A DNA stretch of 64,000 nucleotides from Catellatospora bangladeshensis (GCF_016862575.1 NZ_BONF01000020.1:124001-188000); one strand, 5' to 3'. Shown: positions 7,893 through 16,640, numbered from the stretch's first letter. The notes: generated by a model from the sequence alone, not told the origin. Translations and numbers: made by a program.

Positions 7893-8707
7893 TCCGGTAC
7901 GCGCCGATGCTAGCGACGGCCGGCCCGCTGCCCAGTGGCCCGCAGTGGGCGTACGAGGTGAAGTGGGACGGGTTCCGGGCCGTCTACGCCGCCGGGCGCT
8001 TCCACGGCCGATCCGGGCGGCAGCTGGCCGGGCCGCGGATGCCGGAGCTGGCCGAGATGCTCGACGGCGAGCTGGTCGCCTTCGACGCGCACGGCAGGCC
8101 CAGCTTCCAGGCCCTCCAGCAGGGCGTGCCCCCGGTGTACGTGGCGTTCGACGTGATCCGGCTCGATCTCGCCTACGACGAGCGCCGCGCGGTGCTGGAC
8201 GGGCTCGGCCTGGCCACGGTCTCGCCCAGCTTCGAGGACGGCCAGGCAGTCGTCGCCGCCGCGCGGGAGCTGGGCCTGGAGGGGGTGGTCGCCAAGCGGC
8301 GGGCCTCCCGCTACCAGCCCGGGGTGCGCTCGCCGGACTGGGTCAAGTGGAAGTTCGTACGCACCGGCGAGTTCGTGATCGGCGGCTGGCGGCCCGGTGC
8401 CCGCCCGCTCGGTGCGCTGCTCATCGGCACCCCGCTGCCGGACGGCACGCTGCGCTATCGGGGGCGCGTCGGCGGCGGCCTGACCGTGCGGGTCGAGCGG
8501 GCGCTGCTGCCGGTGCTGCGGGAGCTGGCCCGGGAGGCGTCGCCGTTCACCGGCCCGGCCGAGGCCGGCACCTGGGTGGAGCCGCTGCTCGTGGTGGAGG
8601 TCCGCTACAGCGAGGTCACCACCGACGGGCGGCTGCGGTTCCCGGTGTTCCTGCGGCTGCGACCGGACAAGCTGCCCGGCGACTGCGTGGGTGAGGACTG
8701 CGGGTGA
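7889..8707 (+). CDS. ligD: ATP-dependent DNA ligase (LigD ligase domain, stand-alone)
   Basis: 272 residues forming only the ligase module. Motif I EVKWDGFR gives nucleotidyl-lysine K25; motif III-like FDVIRLD, motif IV LEGVVAKR and motif V WVKWKF follow, then an OB-fold with a VEVRYSE-type segment. It seals ends in NHEJ. The TTG start is fixed by the TTGA overlap with the ku stop, which indicates translational coupling. The polymerase module follows as a separate gene through a GTGA overlap, and no phosphoesterase domain is present, so the classical three-domain LigD is split. Confidence 0.92.
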   Translation: MIRYAPMLATAGPLPSGPQWAYEVKWDGFRAVYAAGRFHGRSGRQLAGPRMPELAEMLDGELVAFDAHGRPSFQALQQGVPPVYVAFDVIRLDLAYDERRAVLDGLGLATVSPSFEDGQAVVAAARELGLEGVVAKRRASRYQPGVRSPDWVKWKFVRTGEFVIGGWRPGARPLGALLIGTPLPDGTLRYRGRVGGGLTVRVERALLPVLRELAREASPFTGPAEAGTWVEPLLVVEVRYSEVTTDGRLRFPVFLRLRPDKLPGDCVGEDCG

Positions 8708-9525
8708 AGGTCAGGGTCGACGCACGTGAGCTGACGCTCTCCAACCTGGACAAGCCGCTCTACCCGGACGGCACCACCAAGGCGGAGGTGATCGACTACT
8801 ACCACCGGATCGCCTCGGTGATCCTGCCGCACCTGCACGATCGCGCGCTGACCCGCGTCCGCTTCCCCGACGGCGCCGACCGGCCCGGCTTCTTCGAGAA
8901 GAATGAGCCGGCCAAGAAGCCCGCGTGGATCCCGACCTCGCCCGACGGCCTGATCATCTGCAACGAGACCGCCGCCCTGGTCTGGCTGGCCAACCTCGCC
9001 GCGCTCGAACTGCACACCCACCAGTGGCTCGTCGGCGCCCCCGGCCCCGACCGGGTCGTCTTCGACCTGGATCCGGGCCCGCCCGCCGGTCTCGACGAGT
9101 GCCGCGCGGTGGCGCTGGCCCTGCGCGACCGCCTCGCCGTCGACGGCCGCCCGGCCTTCCCGAAGACCTCGGGCCGGAAAGGCATGCAGGTCAGCAGCAC
9201 CTTCTCGGGCACCTTCGAGGAGGTCTCCGAGTACGCCCGCGGCATCGCGGCCGAGTTCGCCGCCGCGGCGAAAGACCTGATCACCGACCAGATGGCCAAG
9301 GAACTTCGCCCCGGCAAGGTCTTCATCGACTGGAGCCAGAACAACCAGGCCAAGACGACGGTATGCGTCTACTCCCTGCGCGCCGGTCTGGTGCCCACCG
9401 TCTCCACCCCGTTGACCTGGGACGAGGTCGCCCAGGGTGACTTCACCGCCGTCTCCTTCGGCCCCGCCGAGGTCCTCGACCGCGTCGCCCACCTCGGTGA
9501 CCTCCACGCCGGCCTGCTGAGCTGA
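8704..9525 (+). CDS. ligD: LigD-type polymerase/primase (stand-alone)
   Basis: 273 residues of the archaeo-eukaryotic primase-like LigD polymerase family. Seen directly: the LTLSNLDKPLYP opening, GFFEKNEPAKKPAW, the catalytic acid pair in FDLDPG (D121, D123), KTSGRKGMQV and FIDWSQNNQAKTT. It fills gaps and adds nucleotides, often ribonucleotides, at ends before ligation. It is the third gene of a tightly coupled ku-ligase-polymerase operon. It is slightly shorter than many relatives but has all the core motifs. Confidence 0.92.
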   Translation: MKVRVDARELTLSNLDKPLYPDGTTKAEVIDYYHRIASVILPHLHDRALTRVRFPDGADRPGFFEKNEPAKKPAWIPTSPDGLIICNETAALVWLANLAALELHTHQWLVGAPGPDRVVFDLDPGPPAGLDECRAVALALRDRLAVDGRPAFPKTSGRKGMQVSSTFSGTFEEVSEYARGIAAEFAAAAKDLITDQMAKELRPGKVFIDWSQNNQAKTTVCVYSLRAGLVPTVSTPLTWDEVAQGDFTAVSFGPAEVLDRVAHLGDLHAGLLS

Positions 9526-9688
9526 CGGCCCGGTCTGCTGAGCAGCGGGATGGCACTTCTTGCGGCCGGTCCGACACCCGAACGGCGCCACTGACCTCTG
9601 CGGTCTGTGCTCGCCGGGATCTCCAAGCGCTGTGCCGCCGTGAGTGTCGCCACGTCGGCTGGCTCGGGAGGTGTTTGCTGCCGCGTTC

Positions 9689-9725
9689 GGCAACTTCTGG
9701 GTTGCTTTGGCAACACGAGGGTTGC
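9689..9725. promoter_or_regulatory. tandem palindromes (putative operator)
   Basis: GCAAC-N6-GTTGC occurs twice, at 9690-9705 and 9710-9725, exactly 20 bp apart, so both sites face the same side of the helix. They lie about 85-120 bp upstream of the HTH gene that starts at 9808. Autoregulation by that HTH protein is the obvious hypothesis. Confidence 0.5.
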
Positions 9726-9726
9726 C

Positions 9727-9766
9727 TCATCCACAGGCATGCTGTCCCATCGCCGGGTTATCCACA
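9727..9766 (+). promoter_or_regulatory. pair of DnaA-box-like sites
   Basis: A perfect TTATCCACA (9758-9766) and a one-mismatch TCATCCACA (9727-9735) lie 31 bp apart in the leader region of the HTH gene. Two boxes do not make an origin; they could let DnaA influence this promoter or be chance. Confidence 0.35.
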
Positions 9767-9807
9767 GCCCCTACCGGAGCGGCCTGTCGGCGATGAGGAT
9801 CGGCGTC

Positions 9808-10524
9808 ATGGACGACGAAGCACGCCTGGAACGGCAGCTCGGGTCGCTGCTCCAGCACGAGAGGGTGCGGCGGGGCATGAGCCAGGAGCAGCTCGCCGCC
9901 CGATCCGGTGTGCCGAGGCAGCAGATCACCCGCTTCGAGGGAGGGCGGCGGGCGGTGACGTCGACGCTGGCGGATCGGCTGTTCGGCGAGCTGGGGTTGC
10001 AGCTGCGGGTGGCGGTGGAGGCGGCGGGCAGCGGGCTGGACGCGGAGATCGAGAAGGTGCGGGCGGGCCTGTCCGGGCGGCAGAGCATGGTGCTCGCGGA
10101 CCTGAGGCTGTTGAGCACGCGGCACCGGCCGGGGTTCGCCTACCTGTTGGACGGTGAGGGGGCGGCGCTGCTGCAGGGGGTGCCGGTGGCGGCGCGGCGG
10201 CTCGATCTGCTGGTGGCGGAGGTCGAGGTGGACGCGCTGGCCGAGTGGATCCTGCGGGTGGGGCTGCGGCGATACGACGAGCGGTGGCGGGAGCTCGGAT
10301 GGGGTGATCCGGATCCGCGGACGGCGGGGCCGCTGTGGTGGGGCAACGGGTTGGTGGAGCTGGCGGTGCGGCTCGTCGCGGAGCTGCCGCCGCCGGTGCT
10401 CGTCACCGTGCCCGGGTTCGGGGCGGGTGAGGAGCACCGGGCGGCGGTGCGGGCGCTGCCCGAGGTGGAGGCCGACTTCCCGGCGGTGGCGCGGGTGCTC
10501 AGCCGGCTGCGGGCGGCTCGGTGA
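9808..10524 (+). CDS. XRE-family HTH protein with extra C-terminal domain
   Basis: 238 residues. Residues about 10-65 form a lambda-repressor-like helix-turn-helix (RRGMSQEQLAARSGVPRQQI). The rest, from about residue 110, has DGEGAALLQGVPVAARRLDLLVAE, which looks like a degenerate nucleotidyltransferase-like or AbiEi-like module; this is a weak resemblance only. ATG 9808 is chosen for the GAGGAT Shine-Dalgarno at 9795-9800; ATG 9793 is in frame upstream. Tandem GCAAC-N6-GTTGC palindromes upstream suggest self-regulation. The gene end overlaps the convergent helicase gene by 26 bp. Confidence 0.75.
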   Translation: MDDEARLERQLGSLLQHERVRRGMSQEQLAARSGVPRQQITRFEGGRRAVTSTLADRLFGELGLQLRVAVEAAGSGLDAEIEKVRAGLSGRQSMVLADLRLLSTRHRPGFAYLLDGEGAALLQGVPVAARRLDLLVAEVEVDALAEWILRVGLRRYDERWRELGWGDPDPRTAGPLWWGNGLVELAVRLVAELPPPVLVTVPGFGAGEEHRAAVRALPEVEADFPAVARVLSRLRAAR

Positions 10525-12172
10525 GCACGTCGTCGGCGTCCACGATGGTGTAGGCGTACCCCTGCTCGGCGAGGAAGCGCTGGCGGTGGGCGGCGTACTC
10601 GGTGTCGATGGTGTCGCGGGAGACGACCGTGTAGAAGTGCGCCTGGCGGCCGTCGCCCTTGGGCCGCAGCACCCGGCCCAGGCGCTGCGCCTCCTCCTGG
10701 CGCGAGCCGAACGTGCCCGACACCTGCACCGCCACCGCCGCCTCGGGCAGGTCGATGGAGAAGTTGCCGACCTTGGACAGGATCAGCGCGCGCAGCTCGC
10801 CCGCGCGGAACGCGTCGAACAGCCGCTCGCGCTCCTTGGTGGTGGTGCCGCCGTGCACGATCGGCGCGGGCACCCCCTCCTCGTCCAGGAACCGGCCGAT
10901 GTCGTGCAGCTGCTCCAGGTACGCCCCGATGACCAGCACCTGCTCGTCGCCGTGCCGCTCGATCAGCGCCTTGATCACCGGCAGCTTCGCGTCGGCGGTC
11001 GCCGCGAACTTGTACTTCTCCTCCGGCTCGGCCGCCGCGTAGGCCAGCCGGTCCCGGTCGGGCAGGGTCACCCGGACCTCGGTGCAGTCGGCGGGCGCGA
11101 TCCAGCCCTGCGACTCGATGTCCTTCCACGGCGCGTCGTAGCGCTTCGGCCCGATCAGGCTGAAGACGTCGCCCTCCTTGCCGTCCTCGCGGACCAGGGT
11201 GGCGGTCAGGCCCAGCCGGCGGCGGGCCTGCAGGTCCGCGGTGAACCGGAACATCGGCGCGGGCAGCAGGTGCACCTCGTCGTACACGATCAGCCCCCAG
11301 TCGCGCGCGTCGAACACGTTGAGGTGCGGGAACGTGCCGTTGCGGCGCGTGGTGAGCACCTGGTACGTGGCGATGGTGACCGGGCGGATCTCCTTGCGCT
11401 CGCCGGAGTACTCGCCGATCTCGTCCTCGGTGAGGGTGGTGCGGGCCAGCAGCTCGCGGCGCCACTGGCGGCCCGCGACCGTGTTCGTCACCAGGATCAG
11501 CGTGGTCGCGCTGACGTCGGCCATGGCCGCCGCGCCGACCAGGGTCTTGCCCGCGCCGCAGGGCAGCACGACGACGCCCGAGCCGCCCGCGGTGAAGTGC
11601 TCCACCGCCTCCCGCTGGTACGAGCGCAGGTGCCAGCCGTCCTCGCGGAGCGCGATCGGGTGCGCCTCGCCGTCGACGTACCCGGCGAGGTCCTCGGCGG
11701 GCCAGCCGAGCTTCAGCAGGACCTGCTTGAGGTGGCCGCGCTCGGAGCCGTGCACGGCGATGGTGTCGGCGTCGAGCTGCGCGCCGAGCATCCCGGCGAG
11801 CTTCTTCGACTTGGCCACCTCGACCAGCACCGCGCGGTCCAGGCCGCGCAGCACCAGGCCGTGTGCGGGGTCGTTGAGCAGCTGGAGCCGGCCGTAGCGG
11901 TCCATCGTCTCGGCGACGTCCACCAGCAGGGAGTGCGGCACGGGGTAGCGGGAGAAGCGCAGCAGCGCGTCCACCACGCTCTCCGCGTCGTGGCCGGCCG
12001 CGCGCGCGTTCCACAGGCCCAGCGGCGTCAGCCGATAGGTGTGCATGTGCTCCGGTGAGCGTTCCAGCTCGGCGAACGGGGCGATCGCCATCCGGCAGGC
12101 GGTGGCGTCGGGGTGGTCGACCTCGAGCAGCAGGGTCTTGTCGGACTGGACGATCAGCGGCCCGTTCGTCAT
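10499..12172 (-). CDS. XPB/Ssl2-type DNA repair helicase
   Basis: About 557 residues. An N-terminal helicase-associated domain precedes an SF2 core with Walker A GAGKT near residue 205, DEVH near 297, motif III TATLVRED and motif VI QRLGRVLRPKG. This is the bacterial XPB family, in mycobacteria a 3'-5' DNA helicase (Rv0861c type). The ATG at 12172 has a GAGGTGAGC Shine-Dalgarno immediately upstream. A companion protein with an XPB-associated domain is encoded at 13667-16063, as in mycobacteria where the two are neighbours; here a lipoprotein gene and a small membrane gene lie between them. Confidence 0.92.
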   Translation of the reverse strand: MTNGPLIVQSDKTLLLEVDHPDATACRMAIAPFAELERSPEHMHTYRLTPLGLWNARAAGHDAESVVDALLRFSRYPVPHSLLVDVAETMDRYGRLQLLNDPAHGLVLRGLDRAVLVEVAKSKKLAGMLGAQLDADTIAVHGSERGHLKQVLLKLGWPAEDLAGYVDGEAHPIALREDGWHLRSYQREAVEHFTAGGSGVVVLPCGAGKTLVGAAAMADVSATTLILVTNTVAGRQWRRELLARTTLTEDEIGEYSGERKEIRPVTIATYQVLTTRRNGTFPHLNVFDARDWGLIVYDEVHLLPAPMFRFTADLQARRRLGLTATLVREDGKEGDVFSLIGPKRYDAPWKDIESQGWIAPADCTEVRVTLPDRDRLAYAAAEPEEKYKFAATADAKLPVIKALIERHGDEQVLVIGAYLEQLHDIGRFLDEEGVPAPIVHGGTTTKERERLFDAFRAGELRALILSKVGNFSIDLPEAAVAVQVSGTFGSRQEEAQRLGRVLRPKGDGRQAHFYTVVSRDTIDTEYAAHRQRFLAEQGYAYTIVDADDVLTEPPAAG

Positions 12173-12307
12173 GCTCACCTCACGCTGGGGCTTTGCCGGG
12201 ACAACACTCCAGTCTCCCACGTCGTGGCCGATCGGCCGACAACCCGCGGACGAACATGAGCGTCTATCATGCCGTCACCGGCGGATCGTTCACCTGGGGA
12301 GGCTTTG

Positions 12308-13138
12308 GTGCGTCGTACCCTCACGTGCCTGCTGGCGGTCGCGACACTGACCCTGGCGGCCGGCTGCGGCCCGGACGGGAAGGCCGAGGCCCAGCGGCCC
12401 GGTTTCGTGTCCGCCACCGACGGCCTGCCCAGCCCGGAGCCCACGGCGTCGGCGACGCCGGACGTGGCGCCCTCGCCGACGGCGGCCGTCTCCCCGAAGC
12501 CGGCCAAGTCGCCCACCGCCAAGCCGACGAAGAGCCCGACGGCCGTCTCCTGCCCGCAGGGGGAGTACCAGAAAGAGGTCGAGCAGGCGCTGGCCACGCT
12601 CGGCGGCTACGGCACGGTGACGGTGGACGGCAAGCAGTCCGCCGCGGACTGCTCCGCGATCAAGAAGTTCCAGAAGCGGTTCGACATCCGGCCGTACAAC
12701 GGCAAGGCCGGCCCGATGACCCGCAGCGTCTCGCAGCGGCTGCTGAAGAGCACGGCGAGCCGGTGCGGCGCGGGGACGGGCCTGACCGCGTGCGTGGACC
12801 TCACCAACCAGACCGTCTGGATCATGAACGGCGGGAAGATCGTCTACGGGCCGACCGTGACGCGCACCGGCATGGCCGGCTACGCCACCGACACCGGCAC
12901 CTTCAAGATCCATGACCGGCAACTGAAGAACTGGTCCGAGGAGTGGGACGTCTGGCTGCCGTACTGGCAGCGGGTGGTGGGTGGAAGCGGTTTCCACCAG
13001 ACCACGACCTATATCCACAACGGCGCCATCGGCTCGCACGGCTGCATCAACCTGCTGCCCACCGACGCCGTGAAGTTCTGGAACACGCTCAAGACGGGCA
13101 CCACCGTCAAGATCTTCGGGCGCCGCTCGGGCACCTGA
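12308..13138 (+). CDS. L,D-transpeptidase (YkuD) lipoprotein with peptidoglycan-binding domain
   Basis: 276 residues. A lipoprotein signal ends at LTLAAGC with acylated C20. A Pro/Thr/Ser/Lys linker (about 45-85), a peptidoglycan-binding-1-like domain (about 90-155) and a YkuD catalytic domain follow, with the HNGAIGSHGCIN active site (S243, H244, catalytic C246). It probably forms 3-3 cross-links or attaches proteins to peptidoglycan outside the membrane. GTG 12308 is preferred over the in-frame ATG 12269 because GGGGAGG lies 5 nt upstream and because it yields a proper signal peptide. Confidence 0.9.
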   Translation: MRRTLTCLLAVATLTLAAGCGPDGKAEAQRPGFVSATDGLPSPEPTASATPDVAPSPTAAVSPKPAKSPTAKPTKSPTAVSCPQGEYQKEVEQALATLGGYGTVTVDGKQSAADCSAIKKFQKRFDIRPYNGKAGPMTRSVSQRLLKSTASRCGAGTGLTACVDLTNQTVWIMNGGKIVYGPTVTRTGMAGYATDTGTFKIHDRQLKNWSEEWDVWLPYWQRVVGGSGFHQTTTYIHNGAIGSHGCINLLPTDAVKFWNTLKTGTTVKIFGRRSGT

Positions 13139-13278
13139 GCCGACTCAGCCGGATGGTCGAAGCCTGTCGTTCTTTCGGCTGAATCCGGCGTGAAGTCGCA
13201 ACCGCTTACCACCCGCCATGCGTAATCCGATTGCCGTGCGCGTTCGGGGCGCCAAACGGGGGCGAGCGCAACGCGTCG

Positions 13279-13316
13279 GATGGGCCGTGGCAGTCAGGGG
13301 GCAGCCACGGCCCATC
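13279..13316. terminator. hairpin terminator between convergent genes
   Basis: Perfect 13-bp arms (GATGGGCCGTGGC and GCCACGGCCCATC) with a 12-nt loop between the L,D-transpeptidase gene (plus) and the small membrane gene (minus). There is no T tract, as is common for actinobacterial bidirectional terminators. Confidence 0.7.
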
Positions 13317-13333
13317 ATCGTCTCCGGGCCGGT

Positions 13334-13579
13334 TCAGCGGCGGCTGCGCTGGGTGGCTCCGGCGATCGAGAACAGCAGCAGCAGCAGGATGCCGCTGCCG
13401 ATCGACTCGCCCGCGGCGTCCACGATGTTGCGCTTGAGGCCGAGCCAGGCGAAGAAGAACCAGGCGACCAGGCCCCCGCCGATGCCACCGATGATCACTT
13501 TCGCGCGCCGGGAGAGGCCGCCCGCCGGTACGGGGACCGGCTCGGCCTGCTCGTGCGCCGCCTCCTGATCAGTCGTCAT
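13334..13579 (-). CDS. small two-helix membrane protein
   Basis: 81 residues starting at the ATG 13579, which follows a GAGGGGGACG Shine-Dalgarno. A short polar N-terminus is followed by two hydrophobic segments (about 28-50 and 60-75) and a basic RSRR end. Not recognised; membrane location is all that can be said. It sits just downstream of the helicase-associated gene on the same strand and may be transcribed with it. Confidence 0.6.
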   Translation of the reverse strand: MTTDQEAAHEQAEPVPVPAGGLSRRAKVIIGGIGGGLVAWFFFAWLGLKRNIVDAAGESIGSGILLLLLFSIAGATQRSRR

Positions 13580-13666
13580 CGTCCCCCTCATCCCTTCCCT
13601 GCCTCCAGCGTGCCATCCGGCGCCCGCTTGCGGCTGAATTGCCAGGCATTAGGGGGATACGAGGGT

Positions 13667-16063
13667 TCACTCGGCCGGCGCCGCCGCGGTGATCCGGTGC
13701 AGCGCGAAGGTGTGCAGGGTCTGCGTACGGTCGTCCTCGGCGCGCAGGTAACCGGCCCCGATGGACACCGGGCGGACCAGCCGGGATGCGTTCGCGCCGT
13801 GCGCGTCCACATACCCCACCCAGACCTTGGCCTTGTCCCGGACCGCCTGCTGCAGCACGGCCAGCGCGTGGCTGTGCGCCTGCACGGCGGTGAGGCTGGA
13901 CATGGGCTGCCCGGCGGCGGCGCGGACGGCGTCCGGGGCGCGGCGGGCGGCCCGCGCGCGGGCGTCCCCACGCCGGATCTCCTCCACGATGCCGAGCAGC
14001 CGCGGCTCGGTCAGGCCGGGCGCGTCCAGCGCGTCCGGCTGTGCCTGCAGCGGCGTGCGCGCGGCGGCCCGGCGCGCCCTGGGCTTGGTCAGCACGGCCG
14101 CCCCGGTCGCGTCCTCGGGCACGGGGGCGTATCCGGCGTCGCGCAGCGCGGTCAGCAGCCGCCCCGACGTGAACGGGGTGATCAGCACGGTCGGCGCGAG
14201 CCGCCGCAGCTGCAGCCCCGACAGCCGCCGGTCGGCCAGCGCGGCGGACACCAGGCCCTCGTCGTCGCTGCGCAGGTACGCCCCCGCGCTGCCGGTGCGC
14301 AGCCCGCCGTGGGTCCGCGACACGTCGTCCACCAGGTAGGTCAGCGCCTGCGGCACCGTGGTCTTCGAGCGGAGCGCGAACAGCGCGTGCAGGTCCGGCG
14401 CGGCGTATCCGGCGTCCAGCGCCCGGCGCAGGCTCGCCGCGGTCACCCGGTACACGCTCGCGCCGCCGCCGGACTCGTGCTCGGCGACCAGGTCCAGCTC
14501 GGCGGCCAGCGCAGGCTCGGGCGGGCCGGGCACCACCACGGTCAGGTCGGCCTGGACCAGCACGTGGTCGACGGGCGGCGGCAGCAGCTCGGCCAGCGCG
14601 AGGACCAGCGGGGTCTGCTCCCGGGGCAGCACCGCCTCGGGCCGCTGCCCGAGCGGATCCTCGTCGGACGGCACCGACTCGGTCAGCGCCACCAGCTCCC
14701 GCCCGTACCCGGTGAGCGCGCCGAGGCCGGTGACGCCCAGGTCGGCGGCCTCGGACAGCGCCTCGCGGTGCAGCTCCTCGCGCCCGCGCATGCGGCGCGG
14801 AGCCTGCCAGCGCAGCCACTCCAGCAGCTCGTCGGCGTCCGGCCCTGTACCGGGCACCAGCGCGCCCAGTGCCGCGAGCACCGCGCGCCGGGCGGCCGGC
14901 GTGCCCGCCCGCTCCAGCTGTGGCGACAGCACGGTCAGCGGCTTGTCCTTCAGGTCGCGCTGCCCGGCCAGCGCGGGCTGGCGGGGCATGGCCAGCCACG
15001 CCTCGGCCAGCCGCGCCCAGCGCTGGGCCAGCGGCGCGACGCGCCAGTCGTCGTACCCGGCGGCGGGCAGGAACACCGTCTCGCTGCCCAGCTCCACCTC
15101 GCCCAGCAGCCCGGCCGCGTACGCCGTCTCCAGCAGCAGCCCGGCGAGCTGCTCGGTGATCCCGGCGGCCTTGGCCAGCCGCCGCAGCGGCAGCACGCCC
15201 ATGCCGCCGCCGCGCAGCACGGTCGGCGGCTCCTCACCCAGCGCCTCCAGCAGGTCCTCGGTGTGCCGTACGGCGGTCATCGCCTGCCCCGCCCCGGCCC
15301 GGTCCACCGTGGTCACGGCGCGCGGCCCGGCGCCGATCGCGGGCGGCAGCGGGTGCAGCGGGCCGAGCGGCCCGGCGTCGCGGCGCAGCAGCAGGCCCAG
15401 CTCGCGGGGCAGCTCGACGGCGCCCTCCGTGGTCTCGACCAGCAGGTGGTGCTCCAGCAGCCAGGTCACCGGCTCGGTGCGGTTGACCGTGGTGCCCACG
15501 GGCGGCCCCTCGGCGAGCCGGTCCAGCACGGCGCGCGCGGCGGGCGGCGCGGCGAGCAGCGTACGCCGCAGCCGGGCCGGGTCGTTGACCAGCGCGATCA
15601 CCGCACCCTGCAGCTCGGCCGCGGTGTCCAGCTCGACGGCGGGACGGCCCAGGCCGGCCAGGTACGGCGAGCAGACCTCGTCGACCGTGGCCACCAGCCG
15701 CAGGCTGTCCTCGCCGGGGCGGGCCGGGTAGAGCAGCGCGCGGTCGCGCAGCCGCTGCAGCGCCTCGGTGACCCGGGCCGGTTCCGGGCCGCCGACCGGG
15801 GCGCAGGCCATCGCGACGACCGCGGCGGCGGAGGTGGTGCCGTCCGAAGGCGACCGGGTGAGCCGGACCGCGTCCAGGATCTCCAGCGTGAACCGGTCGA
15901 GCGTGTCGAGCGTACGGGCCACCGACACCCGGGTCTGGGCCCGCGCGGCCAGCACCGTCAGGTCCGTGGGCACGGGCGTGATCAGGTCGGGGCGCAGGCG
16001 CAGCAGCGCGCCGAGGGTGTCGTCGGACAGCGCGCGAAGGTGGTCGGCGAACTCGATGCTCAT
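13667..16063 (-). CDS. helicase-associated (XPB N-terminal-like) protein with C-terminal WYL-type domain
   Basis: 798 residues. An XPB/Ssl2-N-like helicase-associated domain occupies the C-terminal half (about 495-640), after a long, mostly helical N-terminal region, and a WYL-like module closes the protein (VWVGYVDAHGANASRLVRPV followed by an RAEDD-type strand and the FALHRI end). It has no helicase motor motifs of its own. In mycobacteria the equivalent gene (Rv0862c type) neighbours the XPB helicase, which suggests a partner or regulator. WYL modules bind nucleic-acid ligands in other systems. The ATG has a GGAGGCACG Shine-Dalgarno. Confidence 0.85.
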   Translation of the reverse strand: MSIEFADHLRALSDDTLGALLRLRPDLITPVPTDLTVLAARAQTRVSVARTLDTLDRFTLEILDAVRLTRSPSDGTTSAAAVVAMACAPVGGPEPARVTEALQRLRDRALLYPARPGEDSLRLVATVDEVCSPYLAGLGRPAVELDTAAELQGAVIALVNDPARLRRTLLAAPPAARAVLDRLAEGPPVGTTVNRTEPVTWLLEHHLLVETTEGAVELPRELGLLLRRDAGPLGPLHPLPPAIGAGPRAVTTVDRAGAGQAMTAVRHTEDLLEALGEEPPTVLRGGGMGVLPLRRLAKAAGITEQLAGLLLETAYAAGLLGEVELGSETVFLPAAGYDDWRVAPLAQRWARLAEAWLAMPRQPALAGQRDLKDKPLTVLSPQLERAGTPAARRAVLAALGALVPGTGPDADELLEWLRWQAPRRMRGREELHREALSEAADLGVTGLGALTGYGRELVALTESVPSDEDPLGQRPEAVLPREQTPLVLALAELLPPPVDHVLVQADLTVVVPGPPEPALAAELDLVAEHESGGGASVYRVTAASLRRALDAGYAAPDLHALFALRSKTTVPQALTYLVDDVSRTHGGLRTGSAGAYLRSDDEGLVSAALADRRLSGLQLRRLAPTVLITPFTSGRLLTALRDAGYAPVPEDATGAAVLTKPRARRAAARTPLQAQPDALDAPGLTEPRLLGIVEEIRRGDARARAARRAPDAVRAAAGQPMSSLTAVQAHSHALAVLQQAVRDKAKVWVGYVDAHGANASRLVRPVSIGAGYLRAEDDRTQTLHTFALHRITAAAPAE

Positions 16064-16253
16064 CGTGCCTCCACGCTAGCCGGTTCCGGGGGTGCGCGCG
16101 GCAGTCGGAAGGACGGTACGGCGGCGCGGAAGCGGGGATTCCAGTTGGGCCCCCGGATCACGATCGCTAGCCTTGTCAGCGGGCCACCGTCGGCGTGGCC
16201 AATCAGACGTGGCGGGCGCCGGCCGCCCGCGGGGAAGAAGCAGGTGTGCAGCG

Positions 16254-16640
16254 GTGCCTACGGGTCGCGTGAAGTGGTACGACACGGAGAAGGGATTCGG
16301 TTTCCTGACCCGGGACGATGGTGGGGACGTCTTCGTGCACAAGGCCGCGCTGCCCAACGGCGTCGGTGAGCTCAAGCCCGGCCAGAAGGTCGAGTTCGGC
16401 GTCGCGGCGGGCCGCAAGGGCGACCAGGCGCTGCAGGTGCAGCTGATCGACGCGCCGCCGTCGCTGCAGGAGCTGCGCCGCCGCCCGGCCGAGGACCTGA
16501 ACGACATGATCGAGGACATGATCAAGGTCCTGGAGGCCCGCATCCTCCCCGACCTCAAGCGCGGCCGCTACCCGGAGAAGAAGGGCGCGCAGAAGATCGC
16601 CGAGGCCCTCCACGCCATCGCCCGCGAACTCGAGATCTGA
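16254..16640 (+). CDS. cold-shock domain protein with C-terminal extension
   Basis: 128 residues. Residues 1-65 form a cold-shock OB-fold with the RNP motifs GFGFL and DVFVH. A charged helical extension (about 75-128, DLNDMIEDMIKVLEARI) follows, as in the longer actinobacterial CspB type (Rv0871-like) rather than the 67-residue CspA type. It probably binds single-stranded nucleic acid as an RNA chaperone. GTG 16254 begins VPTGRVKWYD, matching relatives; longer in-frame starts (16092) would add unrelated sequence. It is divergent from the helicase-associated gene. Confidence 0.88.
   Translation: MPTGRVKWYDTEKGFGFLTRDDGGDVFVHKAALPNGVGELKPGQKVEFGVAAGRKGDQALQVQLIDAPPSLQELRRRPAEDLNDMIEDMIKVLEARILPDLKRGRYPEKKGAQKIAEALHAIARELEI

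Noticed and set aside
9727-9766. Replication origin suggested by DnaA boxes
   Set aside because: Only two boxes, no AT-rich unwinding region, and no dnaA, dnaN or gyrase genes nearby.
13280-16369. Plus-strand frame of about 1029 codons
   Set aside because: It lies antisense to the helicase-associated gene, with low-complexity Gln/Arg/Gly content and no motifs.
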